Shown here piece after piece: positions 24,901 to 36,900 of a stretch of 64,000 bases of DNA (positions are counted from its first letter, which is position 1; the number at the start of each line of letters is the position of its first letter). Under the pieces are notes generated by a model. That model ran no database searches. It was not told where the DNA came from and was given only the letters and a program-made list of their open reading frames with translations. The DNA lies in assembly GCA_950022655.1 (NCBI GenBank), contig OX465588.1:22368527-22432526 (forward strand). The letters run 5' to 3'. A program made the position numbers and the translations under genes. This DNA comes from Alentia gelatinosa. Lineage: Eukaryota; Annelida; Polychaeta; Phyllodocida; Polynoidae.

Positions 24901-27900
24901 AATCGCTTGGACCAACATGTACAATACATGAAGGACCAAGTTCGACTAGCGGAGACAGAATCATCCCAACGGATGCCTATGTCCCAAGCTGGCTGGAGTA
25001 ATGTGAGAGATCATCTATATTCCCCACCAGGGAGAGTAGAGGATCCAGAGAAGACCCCTAACAGATTCATATCTGGAACAAAGGGTGTAAAGACTCCTTT
25101 GGTTAGCTTCCGGCTACTCTCTGAGTCAAGAATGGGTTCTCCGAGTTCCGAACGTACTAGTAAAGCTATAGCTGAACTAGGGTTCAACTCGTTCAACCAA
25201 GTCCGGGAACAGGATCGGATCTTTAACTTGTCAATGGCGAGAGCTGACAAGGTTCCGATGATGCGCCCAGAGAACGCAGCCAGAAAAAACGCTGTCATTC
25301 CAAAACCTTACGGGAAAGGAATGGAGTGGGAACACTTGTTCGCGGGATTTTGTGAGGACATACAATGTAATGGCTGGAATAAAGTTGATGCATTGCCATA
25401 CCTCAAAAGAGCGTTGCGAGATGGACCCGGGGAAGCTGCACTTCGCGCTTTTCGCCGTTCCGGTGGTACGGAATGGGATGAGTTAGTGGAGGTAGCCTCA
25501 TACTACTGTGGTCAGTTGGTAACGCTGAACCCCCGTTCCACTTTTCTAAAGAGGATCCAGGGTAAAGAGGAGACAACTCGCGCCTATGGGCTAGCTTTGC
25601 AACAAATGTTGTTGGAGGTTTACCCAGGGACGGGATTAGATTCTCCTGCGCTGCATGAAGATCTACAAACTCAGTTTGTAAAAGGACTTCGAGATGATGA
25701 CGTGAGAGCGGAAGTCATCTCTAAATGGGAGCCCGGTATGAACTTCATGCAGGTATTGCGAATAGTAGATGCCTATGAACAACGGTGTATACTATTCGGA
25801 AAATATGTTAATCCAGGGAAAACTTCTCGGGTTAACATAGTGGGTTCTACTTGGTCACAAGTAGAGGAAGATACCTACGAGTGTCAGGAAGCGGAAATAG
25901 AGGATATACTCTCTAATGTCCGCTCGATGGTACTCGGAAGAGGAGGTTTCAATAGACGGGGACGTGGAAGAGGTCGAACCCCTAGCTTTGGAAGGAACAG
26001 CGATGTACCTTCTGTGGCAGAGGCAAAACCAATAACCACTGATCCTGAAGGAAATTCCTCAGAGGTTATGAAGTTGTTGACCAAAATCAACGAAAGACTG
26101 AATCAGGTGGAGAAAAACCAGCTGGATGTCCGACGTTGTTGGCGGTGCAACAAAATGGGACATATCTCTCCAGATTGTCCAGAAGCCCGGAACGTTACTA
26201 CGGTGGAAACATCTCGTAGTCTGCCTGCTTTGATGGTTGCCTCTCAGAGTGAACCGGAAAACAAAGGAGGACTGTAGCGAGTGGCAACACTGCGGTCCGG
26301 GAAGGAAAGTGCCAGGAGACACAAACCTGTGAGATGTATAAGGAGGAAAATATTTCCAACTTACCAGAAAAGGGGAAGATACAAAATACGGTCGCAACGA
26401 TCTGTAGTAAGTATCTTTCACCCGGGCATCCTTGTCTGCAATGGCTTTGTCAACGCAGATGGGATCTTGGAACCTTGGATGGAATCTCACGGTTTATAAG
26501 ACAACCGTCCCCTTTAGGAGGACGACGTTGGTATGTGCCGGCTAGAATTCAAGGAAGAAAGGTGGATCTATTGTTGGATACTGGTGCTAGTCGCTCTGTG
26601 TTAAACAACGGACTCTATCAGTCTCTTGGATTTGCGCAGGAATGTCATGTTCCTGGAGCCTCGGCAAAAGCTGCTAATGGTACTCATATGAGGTGCTATG
26701 GTAGTGTGATTATTCCAGTCTCAATAGGTAACACTGAATTCGTATGGGGTCCCATACTCAGTGATATCGAAGAAAGTGGAATATTAGGCGTAGATTTTCT
26801 CACCCTCTATGGAGGCTCTGTAGATCTACCCGATGGCACTCTCTGACTCAAATTTCCTGAGTTAATGGAAGTGGAATGTAGTTGTCGACGGATTTCTTCA
26901 TTGATTTCTGTTCGACAAGATGTGGGCATCCCCCCCCCAGCAGATGGTTAATGTCCTGATAGCTGGGGAAGGTGACTTACCACATGGAGATGCACTTTTC
27001 GAGCCAGACCCAGAACTATTTTCTAAAAAAGGAATACAGGCCTGGGATACCCTGATCGGAAGTGCCAGAGAAGGATCAATTCCTATAAGTAATCATACCT
27101 CCGGGTTGATTAAATTAAGGAAGGGTGATACATTGGGCTGGGTAACTCTAGCTCATGTGGATGGCCTAGTGGACTCCATTCCACAGGGAATCACACCTAT
27201 TCCCGTTTCCGAAATAACCGTGGAAGATGGACAATCTAAACTGGAAAGGTCGGACTTAATAGGAAATGATTATGAAGAAGTGCGGGTTAGTGCTATCGAT
27301 ACAGGAACGGGATCCCTTCCAGTTCCGAGTCCATTGCACGAAACTCTGGAAACTTTAGTTCAGACGACAGACACACTAAACAGTGGGGAACGACATGAAC
27401 TAAGGATTCTTTTGAAGAAGATGGAGTCAATCTTTACTCGACCTGGAGATCCCTTGGGGAGAACACATCGAGTAGAACACACGATTGACACTGAAGGTCA
27501 TCAACCTTTCCGCCTTCCTTATCGACGGCTACCTCCGGTAAAACGGGAAGCTTTAGAAGAGGAAGTAGGGAAAATGATGGACCAGAAAGTAATCATCCCC
27601 AGTGCAAGTCCTTGGGCTAGCCCAGTGGTAATGGTTACTAAAAAGGATGGTACTTGCCGATTCTGTATTGATTACAGAAAATTGAATGGTATCACCCAGA
27701 AGAATGCCTACCCAATACCCCGGATCGATGAGAGTCTCGACTCTCTGGGAGGGAACCAGTGGTTTTGTACTCTGGATCTCCAGTCTGGATATTGGCAGGT
27801 AAAGATGAACAGTGGCGATCAGTCTAAAACGGCGTTCACCACTCATCAAGGGCTTTACGAGTTCACAGTAATGCCATTTGGCCTCTGTAACGCTCCTGCA

Positions 27901-30900
27901 ACTTTCGAATCCATGATGGATCAGATGTTGCGGGGTCTACAGTGGAAAAAGTGTTTGGTTTATCTAGACGACATAATCATCTTCGGAGAATTATGTTGAA
28001 TGTTTAGAGAACCTGAGAGAGGTATTTGAGCGTATTCAATCTTATGGGTTGAAACTCAAACCTCAAAAATGTAAGCTGTTTCGCAAATCTGTGGAATACT
28101 TAGGACGGATAGTTTCCGGAAATGGAATCCGGGCAGATCCTTCTAAGTTGGAGGTAGTGGCTAATTGGCCACGCCCCCAGAATATAAAAGACATAAGGTC
28201 TTTCCTAGGATTTTGTTCGTATTACCGCGACTTTATCCCGGGTTTTTCTGAAATTGCACACCCTATGCAACAGTATGTAGTACTAGATAAGCCAGGGAAG
28301 CAAAAAGAGATCCAATGGACTCCGGAAGCTGAACACGCTTTTCTGGGACTAAAAAGAAAGTTTACGGAGACCCCCGTGTTGAAATACCCTCTAGCCCAGG
28401 GTCGGTTCATTCTCGACACTGACGCTAGTAATGAGAGTATTGGAGCGGCTTTGTCTCAGATACAAGATGGTATAGAAGTTCCAATAGCTTTTGCCAGCAA
28501 CAGCTTAAGTAAAAGCCAGCGGAACTACTGTACTACTAAGAGGGAACTCTTAGCGGTTGTGGTGTATGTAAGAAAATATCGACGCTTCTTAGCAGGTGGA
28601 GATTTCATCTTACGTACTGACCATTCTTCTCTCAAATGGCTCTTTAACTTTAAAGACGCTGAGGGAATGATTGGAAGATGGCTGGCAGCTCTCTCCGAAT
28701 TCGGGTTGACTAACTGCCAGATTGAACACCGGGCAGGAAAGTCACACATTAATGCAGATTGTCTCTCAAGGAGACCAGTGCGGAAATGTGGACGATCAGA
28801 TTGCCGGGATTGTGGCGAGCATAGAGCAGTCATAGCTACTCTACATTCCCAGAAAGTGAAGCCGCCATTAAACTATCAGTGGACACTAGAACAGATTAAG
28901 GAAAGTCAACAGGCTGACCCAGATTTGTTCCGGTTAACTAAACTGATAGCTAATGGACTCCATAGACCTACAGGACCCGAGATCTCGCCTGAAAACCGAG
29001 AATTTCGGAATCTATGTGGTCAATGGAAAGAGCTAGAGGTCCGAGATGGAGTATTATATCGATGGAGAACCACATTGCAACCACTTAAACGTGCTCTACA
29101 ACTAGTGGTCCCTCGAGAATTACGATCCGGACTAATGACCCTATGTCATGAACATAGGAGTGCAGCTCATCTAGGACGGAAAAGAACGGTAGCCAGAATA
29201 AGGCGTCGTTACTACTGGCCTGGAATGGGTGCAGATATTCGAAGATGGATATCGGGATGTTCCATATGTAGCAAAGTCAAACCCGGGGTAGGACTCGGAA
29301 AGATGCCGTTACAACAGGAACTGTTTGGTGTCAGGTTTGCCAGAATCGCTCTAGATATCATATCTGGTATCGACGAGTCAGAGGAAGGAAATACCTGTAT
29401 GATGGTGGTGATGGATTATTACACAAAATATGTGCAGATCTATCCCATGAAAAATCACAAAGCTGCCACGTGTGCGGAAGCTTTAGTGAAAAACTGGATG
29501 TTGCCTTTTGGAACTCCGAGCGTACTACATTCCGACCAAGGAAGGGAATTTGAATCCCAGATCTGGAAAGAAATGTGTAGGATACTCGAGATTAAAAAGA
29601 CACATACGAATCCATATCGTCCCCAATCAGATGGTATGGTAGAGAGATTCAACCGGACATTGATCCAGTGTCTTCGGACCCTGGTAGATGAAAATCGGAA
29701 GAATTGGGATGAATTAGCACCATTTATAGCTCACGCATATAATGGGACCATTCATTCAAGCACGGGGTGTTCACCTAATTTACTCGTCTTTGGCGAGGAA
29801 ATAGTAATGCCCGCGGACATAGGCTATGGGGTTCCTGGAATGTCTACGGATGATCCTTGTCCCATAGGATTTGTCGAAAAACTCAGAGAACGTTTTATAG
29901 AGGGATATTACCTTGCGAGACCGAATCTGACGAAAGCAGCAGAGTGGCAAAAGACTGGACATGACGTCAATCTTAAACCACGTAAGTTCCGAGTAGGAGA
30001 CCGGGTTGTACGATACCACACTCCGTTGGTAAATGTAAAACTCGCTCCTAACTGGGACGGACCATTCAGAATTGTTCAATTATTGTCAGAAATGACAGTA
30101 GTGATAGAAGACGAATGGTCAAGAAGGCGTTATAAATCCCATGTAGCTCGTTTACGACTATGGGAAGGAAAGCGCGAATGTTCCGACTTTGAAGTTTCAC
30201 ACCCTGCTACAAAGCGGGATGTGTCACTGAACACGGGTCCTACTGGGAAACCAGGGAGGTCCCGGGTTCAAAGAGCCGGGAAGCCGGGTGTCAAACCCCC
30301 GTCAACACGGCGGAGGCAGACCCCGATAGGGAAGTCCCGGTCAAAGGTTACCGGGGTTCCGAGTGGGTGCTCGCCTACACGGCGAAAACCTGGACGTCCG
30401 CGGAAGGTGATTCCTACTTACGCTAACCTAAAAAGGGAAGTGTGGGTAGAAGAAAAACCTGATATGGAAAAGTCTAAATTTGCTACAAATCGAGCCGTGT
30501 ATAATAAACATGGTTCGAGATGTAGAATGGAGTCTAAAATAGACTCAAAACCCCGCCGCAGCTCTCGACTAAAATCGAAGGCTGTGGTTAGCTACAAAGA
30601 GTAGTGGTGCCGGGGTTGTCGAAAACACAACGAGAAGCAATGGTACGCAATGTAGATCGTTGGTAGTCAGTGGCATGTCAATTATACATGAATGTTGATC
30701 AAACAGTTACCTTAAAATCAGTCGTTATGTGCCGCAGCCCAGACGTTGCTCTAAGGGACTCCGTCGAGGACCCTCTAGAGGCTGCAGAATTGCCGAACGC
30801 TCTGAAAGGTCTGATCCATTTACATGGAAATTAGACAAGTCTCCAATACTATCAGCGAGCTACACGACGGCGATAAGAATTCCCACACGGTAGAGAACTC

Positions 30901-33900
30901 GGGGTGGAGCTCGAAAAGGGGTTTCCCCGGGTTCCGGAACCTGTGCTGGGTGATTGAAGGCGTGAACGAATCAAGTCGAGCGTAACGCTGACCTTTGGTT
31001 TCTTCACGCATGTGGTGTTGAGACGCTCAAGATGAGCCAGTCTCGACACGGTTGATTGGTTCGCGACAGTGAATCTAGGTCACTTAGGAGTATATAAGAC
31101 CCTGTTTTTTCAGTAGTCTTCACTCTGTGATCGGAGTGGTGCCTAGCACCACAGGAGTCGGGCGGTAGCAGCATGGCTGACCGTGCCCCGTCTACGGAGG
31201 GTGAGCGCGAGCTCCCCTCACCCCTGCCCGGATCCTCAGCTTCGGCTGAGCGGGGGGCAGATCTGGACGATGATGCTTTGCTCATCGGGTCAGATGATGG
31301 TGATTTTGACCTGGAAGGGGACGAGTCTGAGGACTCTGTTCTTCTTGGGGAAACCCGAGATGAACAACCCGGAAAGGGAAAAAGTCACACCGGGAAGAAG
31401 TCTGAGGCGGCCCCGGCCGCTAAGGGCTCTTCTGGTGCCCGTCCGAAGACGAGCTCAGTGAAAACTGAGGCCTCTGACTCGGATGTGGTTATGGCCGAAG
31501 GTTCCGAATCGGAGCGCGATACGCCGAGGCGAGGCCGAGCCTGCCCGCGTCGTCGCTCTCCGAGGAAGTCCTCCGAAGAGATAGGTTCCAGGCATGAGGT
31601 TTCAACCCAGAGCCTGGAACAAATGTTAGCTGGGATCCCAGATCCCAAAACGCGTGCCATAGTACAGTCAATGTACCAAAATTGGACTCCACCCGGAGTG
31701 GAGCTGGCGGAAGCCGGGACCTTTTTGGCCCCGGGTCCGGTAGCAAAACCCGGAAAGTCTGAGGCTGGGACAGAGACGGCTATGGAGACTGATTCGTCAG
31801 TTGGGGACGACTCTGTAAAGGGTCGTCCAGCAAAGGTGAGAAACCGGTGTCACCACCGGCTAAACCCGCGCCGGGGAAGTCTGTCAGTAAGACTGAGGTG
31901 TCAAAACCTGGGGAAGCTGACAAGACTGAGCCGCAGCTTTCGAAACAGAACCGAAAGCGACTCCGTCGTGCAGCCCGGAAACGGGCTGAGGCGGAGCTAG
32001 AAAGGACAGGAGGTCAGCCGGAATCGCGTGACTCGGAGAAAGGGAAACCTCAAACCGGGAAGCGTGAGGAGTCGAAGGGGGCTGAGTCGAAAGGCTCGGA
32101 CAAACCCGCGGCACAGGCTGGACCTGGTGCGGCTGACGCTACACCGAGTACCTCAACAGGTGCCACGGGTGGCGGAGAGGTCAAGTGTTGGGGAACGGAG
32201 ATGGACAAGGCTAAACCCCTGGTCCCATCCAACCCCGACAATGATGACGGTGATTTCCAACCTGGCGTAAAGCGGGCTGGGAAGAGAACGGTAGCTAGAC
32301 AGATACCCGCCTCTTTGCTGGGCAAGACTTACACTTGCCTAGAAGATCTCCGTCATGGGAACCGACATTACATCCCCGATGGTGTCGGTTTAGATGGAAC
32401 CTCGGATGACGAGGAGTGGCTAGTTGACGAGGGTTCTCCCAACGCCTGGTACATCGACCGGGTGAAAGGAGTGTCCCGAGTTAGCCGGCTGAAGTACGAG
32501 GATCAGGTCAAAGACCGGATCGCGTACACATGGCACAAGTTTGGGAACGGCAATCATTGTGTCTTCTTGAGTTGCCATGGGAGGGACAAGAAATTGTCAC
32601 CGACCTACGCGACTGAAGGTCGTAACGCTAGGCACCTCGTAGAGGTACACTTAGCCGAACGACCATGGCTACAGTGCCTTGGCAAGAAGGGTGGTTCTTG
32701 TCAGGCTGGGTGTGCCAGTTCAAGGCGATCGTGTCTAGTCAGACACATTGCCCGGGAACACCGGACTGCTGGTGCTGCTGCTCGGGAACGGGTCATGAAT
32801 CTGTGGCAGAGATTCGTTGACTTAGGTTCCGAGGCTCAGAAAGGCAAACTGGAACCCGAGACTTGTGTGACAGACGGTCAATTGTTTAAGATCGGATGGA
32901 AGAAGAATCCTGGCTGGTTCGGGAGTCTGATGCTATCCGCTTCAAAACATCGACAGATGTCAAAAGAGTCGAGGAAGAAACGGTCCCTTAGCCGGGAACC
33001 GTCTCAAAAGTCCTCGAAGGCTAAACGACGGGTCAAGAAGCTGTCATCGTCCTCGTCCAGCGAGACTGACACTTCTGAGCGATCCAGTCGGAAGCCCAGG
33101 AAGAAATTGGCTCCGGGTAAGCACACCATGGCTGACATGGTGGAAGCTGCTTACCAGGTAGGGCCAAAGTTGTCTGGGGGATTGAAACTCCTCTCAGACC
33201 TGAGTGAACGAAACGTTCCAACAGCTTCAAAAGCCCGCGGACCCGTAGAAAAACCAGCTGGGACTCGTCCTAGCTCAAGTCTCTCGGGAGTTTCCCCACT
33301 CAACAGAGGTGCTACCCAAGCACCCGGGAAAGTTGAGGAGGAAGAGGCCTTTCCGGCACTCCCTCCACCAACCAACCCGGTTGTTGAGGTAAAGAAGAAA
33401 CCAACGACACAACCACCCGTTGCGTCGAAGGTGACTTCTTCTCCCTGTGCGATGTCGGTTGAATACGTCCAACGGGCGGATCAGCTAGAGTCGCATATAG
33501 GTGGCACCTTGGAGGGCCGTGTCCGAACGGGCGCGCAGTCTCTCCATGAAGGCCTCGTTAAGGAGCTAGTGAACCTAGCCCGATTCGAGGTAAGAGAAGC
33601 CATGAAAGGCCTGGCTAAACAATACGCGATGGACTTAGAGGACGCGCGTATTGCGAAAACCACGGCCCAGTCGAGGTTTGCCCGGGCGGAAGCCCAGATC
33701 CATCGCCAAGATGAACGTTGTCTTCGGCACTTGGGTATGTCGCTCTATGACATCGGTGACGACCCGCAAGCCCTTGAGGAAGCGTGGTTGGCCCGTCAAA
33801 GGAGCCGGGGAAGATTTCTTCAGTTCACCACGGAAGAATCAAACCCGACACGTCAGCAACTCGCTGGCATGTTGGGATGGTCACCCGTGGAAGAAACTTC

Positions 33901-36900
33901 CCACCAGGACACTACATCCAGAGCGGCTCAGCCCATGGATGTCAGTGTGGATACTCCGCTGTCAGGACCCGGTCAGACCCCACAGGATCAGACTGAAGTC
34001 CTACAGCCGAGGAGGCCTCCCGCCGTGACACGGGCTGAAAAATCAGCAAAGCCTTCCAGGGCTAAGCCGGTAGATCAGCCCGAGGAACCAAGTGGGGCAC
34101 TGGGGGTGAATGCCAACATCATCCCATTGGAGTCTGGAATCTTTTTAGATACCGGACCAACCTCTCTACAGCAGTTGATGTCTCAGTTGCAGCCTTCGTC
34201 TGCGCTGAGTCCACTGCGACCAGAGAGGACCGCCCTGGCAACGTCGGTTCCACCGACGGCTAGCGCACCAAGCCAGTCGGACCTTCTCGACCTCAGGATA
34301 TCCTCCGACGAGGATATTTAGGGGTTGACAATGACCGACTCGGCTGGTGCCTAACAAGCCGGGAAGACGCCGTCTAAACTCGGAACCGGCAGAGCCAACA
34401 ACTCTCCTGGATCCGAAGTCAGACGGGTATGGGAAGTCCCGGGGAGGAAAATCTTTTTCCGACCTAGCTACTTCCAGAATGTGGCCTCCTAGCCAGAATT
34501 CTGCACTTTCTCAGCGAACCGCAAGGATTGCTGGGAGGGGTAGAGGGAAAGTTAGGAGTAACCAATGATAAGCGATCCTGGGTTGGGGCTGGGGAAAGTC
34601 ATTAAAATGACTTCCCTAAGGCACAACCCTGGTTTCAGACGGCTGAAGGTTCTCTCGATGGTCAGGCCCGTAATAGGCCCCCATCACGAAAACCTCCGGC
34701 CTCTGGTGTGGATATCGTCCACACTAGTACTTGGTACCAGGTAAGGAAGATTATGCCTTTCGGGTATAGATCTGACTTACCAGGTCTGTGTCGGAACTGA
34801 GTTCATCGACTCGATAGTGAGATAGTAGGCGTAACCCCTGATCTGTTGGATTACGCCGGCTATTTCTACCTTGGGTCGGTGATCGTAAGTTCTGAATCCG
34901 GCTTAGAATTGGGGCCTTAATTGGTACTCGATTCGAGCCGAGAAAAAGATATGCCAGTATAGCTGGAGTCAAAATGAAAGAACACTGATACCACACACTC
35001 TTACCAGGTGGATGGAGAATTGTTTTGCCTTTTTGGCCGTTATTTCCGTATTCGGAAACTTTCAACTCGGAAGGTGTTTAGCGAGGCTAACCCTTCTCTA
35101 CTTATGGATGTCTTCCAACTTGAAGAACAGTAGGAAGCCCAGCACCCGTCGGCATCGGGCTGAATGTAGTAGGTCTGCTACGCCGATGGGCCAGCTGGGC
35201 TCGATACTTTAAGATGAGAAAGAGAAAGACACTTCACTCGCCGGGAGCTAACAGAGGACTTCAACAAGATCCGGAACAGCTGGAGGCAGAGTGCTCGACA
35301 GGCCGGGCTGACCACCTGTAGGTCCGCGACTGTCGAGTCTTCCCTGCCCAACACTCAAGAACCCGCTCCCCGGCTCAAGATGGGTGAATATCACATTTAT
35401 TCAAGGTGCTAGCGAGGCTAATCCTTCATTCTTCAAATGTCGTTTCCTCTTTCCTAAATGTCATATCTTCCATATTTTTAATAATTTCTCCATCTTACAA
35501 TTCCACCTTTTTCACTTATACGTTGGTATCAGTGAATTCTTGTGAACACCAGGAAGCTAGAGAGTAGACCAAGAACTGCTGGATATATGTTGTAATTTTT
35601 AATTGGGTAGTCCCTTAGCAGCAAAATGGCTGCCTTGGTTCCCCCCTTAGTAAAAACTGGGAGGGGTAATGTAGTGGGACAGGAATCCAGCAGTGTTCGT
35701 TTGTTTCACGGAAGGTGGCGCGATATGCCGATCCTTACTGTGTAGTGATTCCGGACAACGCCGCACACGAGAGTGGCGCGGCGGAGACCGGGATTACGTA
35801 ACGCTTAGTATATATACTCAGCGTTCACAGTAGGTCGACAGGCTGTCCTCGCGCGTCCCTTCTACGGAACGGATCCTTGGGCCCTCACTTTGCAGGCAGG
35901 TTCTTGTAACCTTCCTGGTGGTTAGGCTAATCCTCCGGATTGGCCTATCCAGCGTTACCTAGCACCTATGTGCTAGGGTACTGTACTTGTGGGGAAGATC
36001 TTCCAGATCTTTCCGGGAAGTAAGTGATTAATAAACACCCTTGTTTATTAAATGACGTTGTTGTGTTATGTGTGAATAGGTCTGTGCAAACTAACCGAAA
36101 ACCGAACCAACCTACGTAAGTGCGTAGGGTGGGATCCTGCCTGGAACTAGCGTTCCGGATTGGGGTCATCCAACCTGCTAGACAGGCGGCGACCACCACA
36201 ATACTTTAAAAAAAAATACGCATCGAATAACAAATAGACAAATTTACGAACTTGAAAATCCAGATTAATTTTGTCAATCCATTTATATGTGTATTATATT
36301 CAAATATTTGAGAACAAGGTCATTGTAGGTCAGTAGACCATCTCCTCCTTGAAAAAATCCAGAAGCCATTTCTGTTATTTACAGAGAAATTGAGCATGTC
36401 ACATATTCAAAAGATAAGGAAATAAAAACAGTTACAAATTAGGCAGTGATGTAAAATCCTTTTGCAACGTTCGTTTTCAGTTTAATTTTGTCAATCCATT
36501 TATATATATATATATATTACATGTGTAATAAAAAAAATATATATATATATATTACATGTATATGTATTACATGGACGAATATTTTCCATGTAGACCAATT
36601 CCTCCTAGTCATTCCAATCCGAAACGCCCATTACCACAAAGGTAGTAACTCCTAATTTCATTTCACGAAAAGTATGAAACACACATACATACATGAATCT
36701 ACAAAGACCATGATGTAGAAACATATCACATATTGTATGCAAAAATATTAACATATGATCCATATACTCAACTTTAATCTTATCGAGATCCATCCATCTG
36801 CATTCCCAAAAGTATTATATCTGTAATGAATGCTTATGGAATTTTTTCATTCTTATTTAAAGATGGAGGTACATTTTTATTTGCAGGTTTTGGACTGGGC

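Larger units (their letters stand above)
23795..36200 (+). mobile_element. Ty3-type LTR retrotransposon, 12,406 bp, recent insertion
   Basis: Two 531-bp LTRs (TG...CA) flank a primer-binding site, gag, protease, RT, RNase H and integrase in Ty3 order, then an extra third ORF and a polypurine tract. ATAC is duplicated at 23791-23794 and 36201-36204. The LTRs differ at 3 of 531 positions, all transitions (23806, 23868, 24023 against 35681, 35743, 35898). It lies in sense orientation inside a host intron. Total length is about double that of ordinary Ty3 elements because of the 5-kb segment between integrase and the 3' LTR. Several coding lesions are present despite the youth of the copy. Confidence 0.96.
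22455..36886 (+). other. Intron 2 of the MCT-like gene (14.4 kb), mostly Ty3 element
   Basis: GTATGT donor at 22455 and TTTGCAG acceptor ending 36886. The Ty3 element occupies 23795-36200; without it and one target copy the intron would be about 2 kb. Flanks 22455-23790 and 36205-36880 hold no gene; an AT-dinucleotide microsatellite is at 36503-36553. Confidence 0.85.

Noticed and set aside
31385..31746. Minus-strand frames antisense to Ty3 ORF3
   Set aside because: Explained by GC-rich composition of the coding strand; no motif.
31173..34321. Ty3 third ORF as an envelope gene
   Set aside because: No signal peptide, membrane segment, furin-like site or fusion-peptide-like stretch visible; composition is basic and low-complexity with Cys/His pairs instead.
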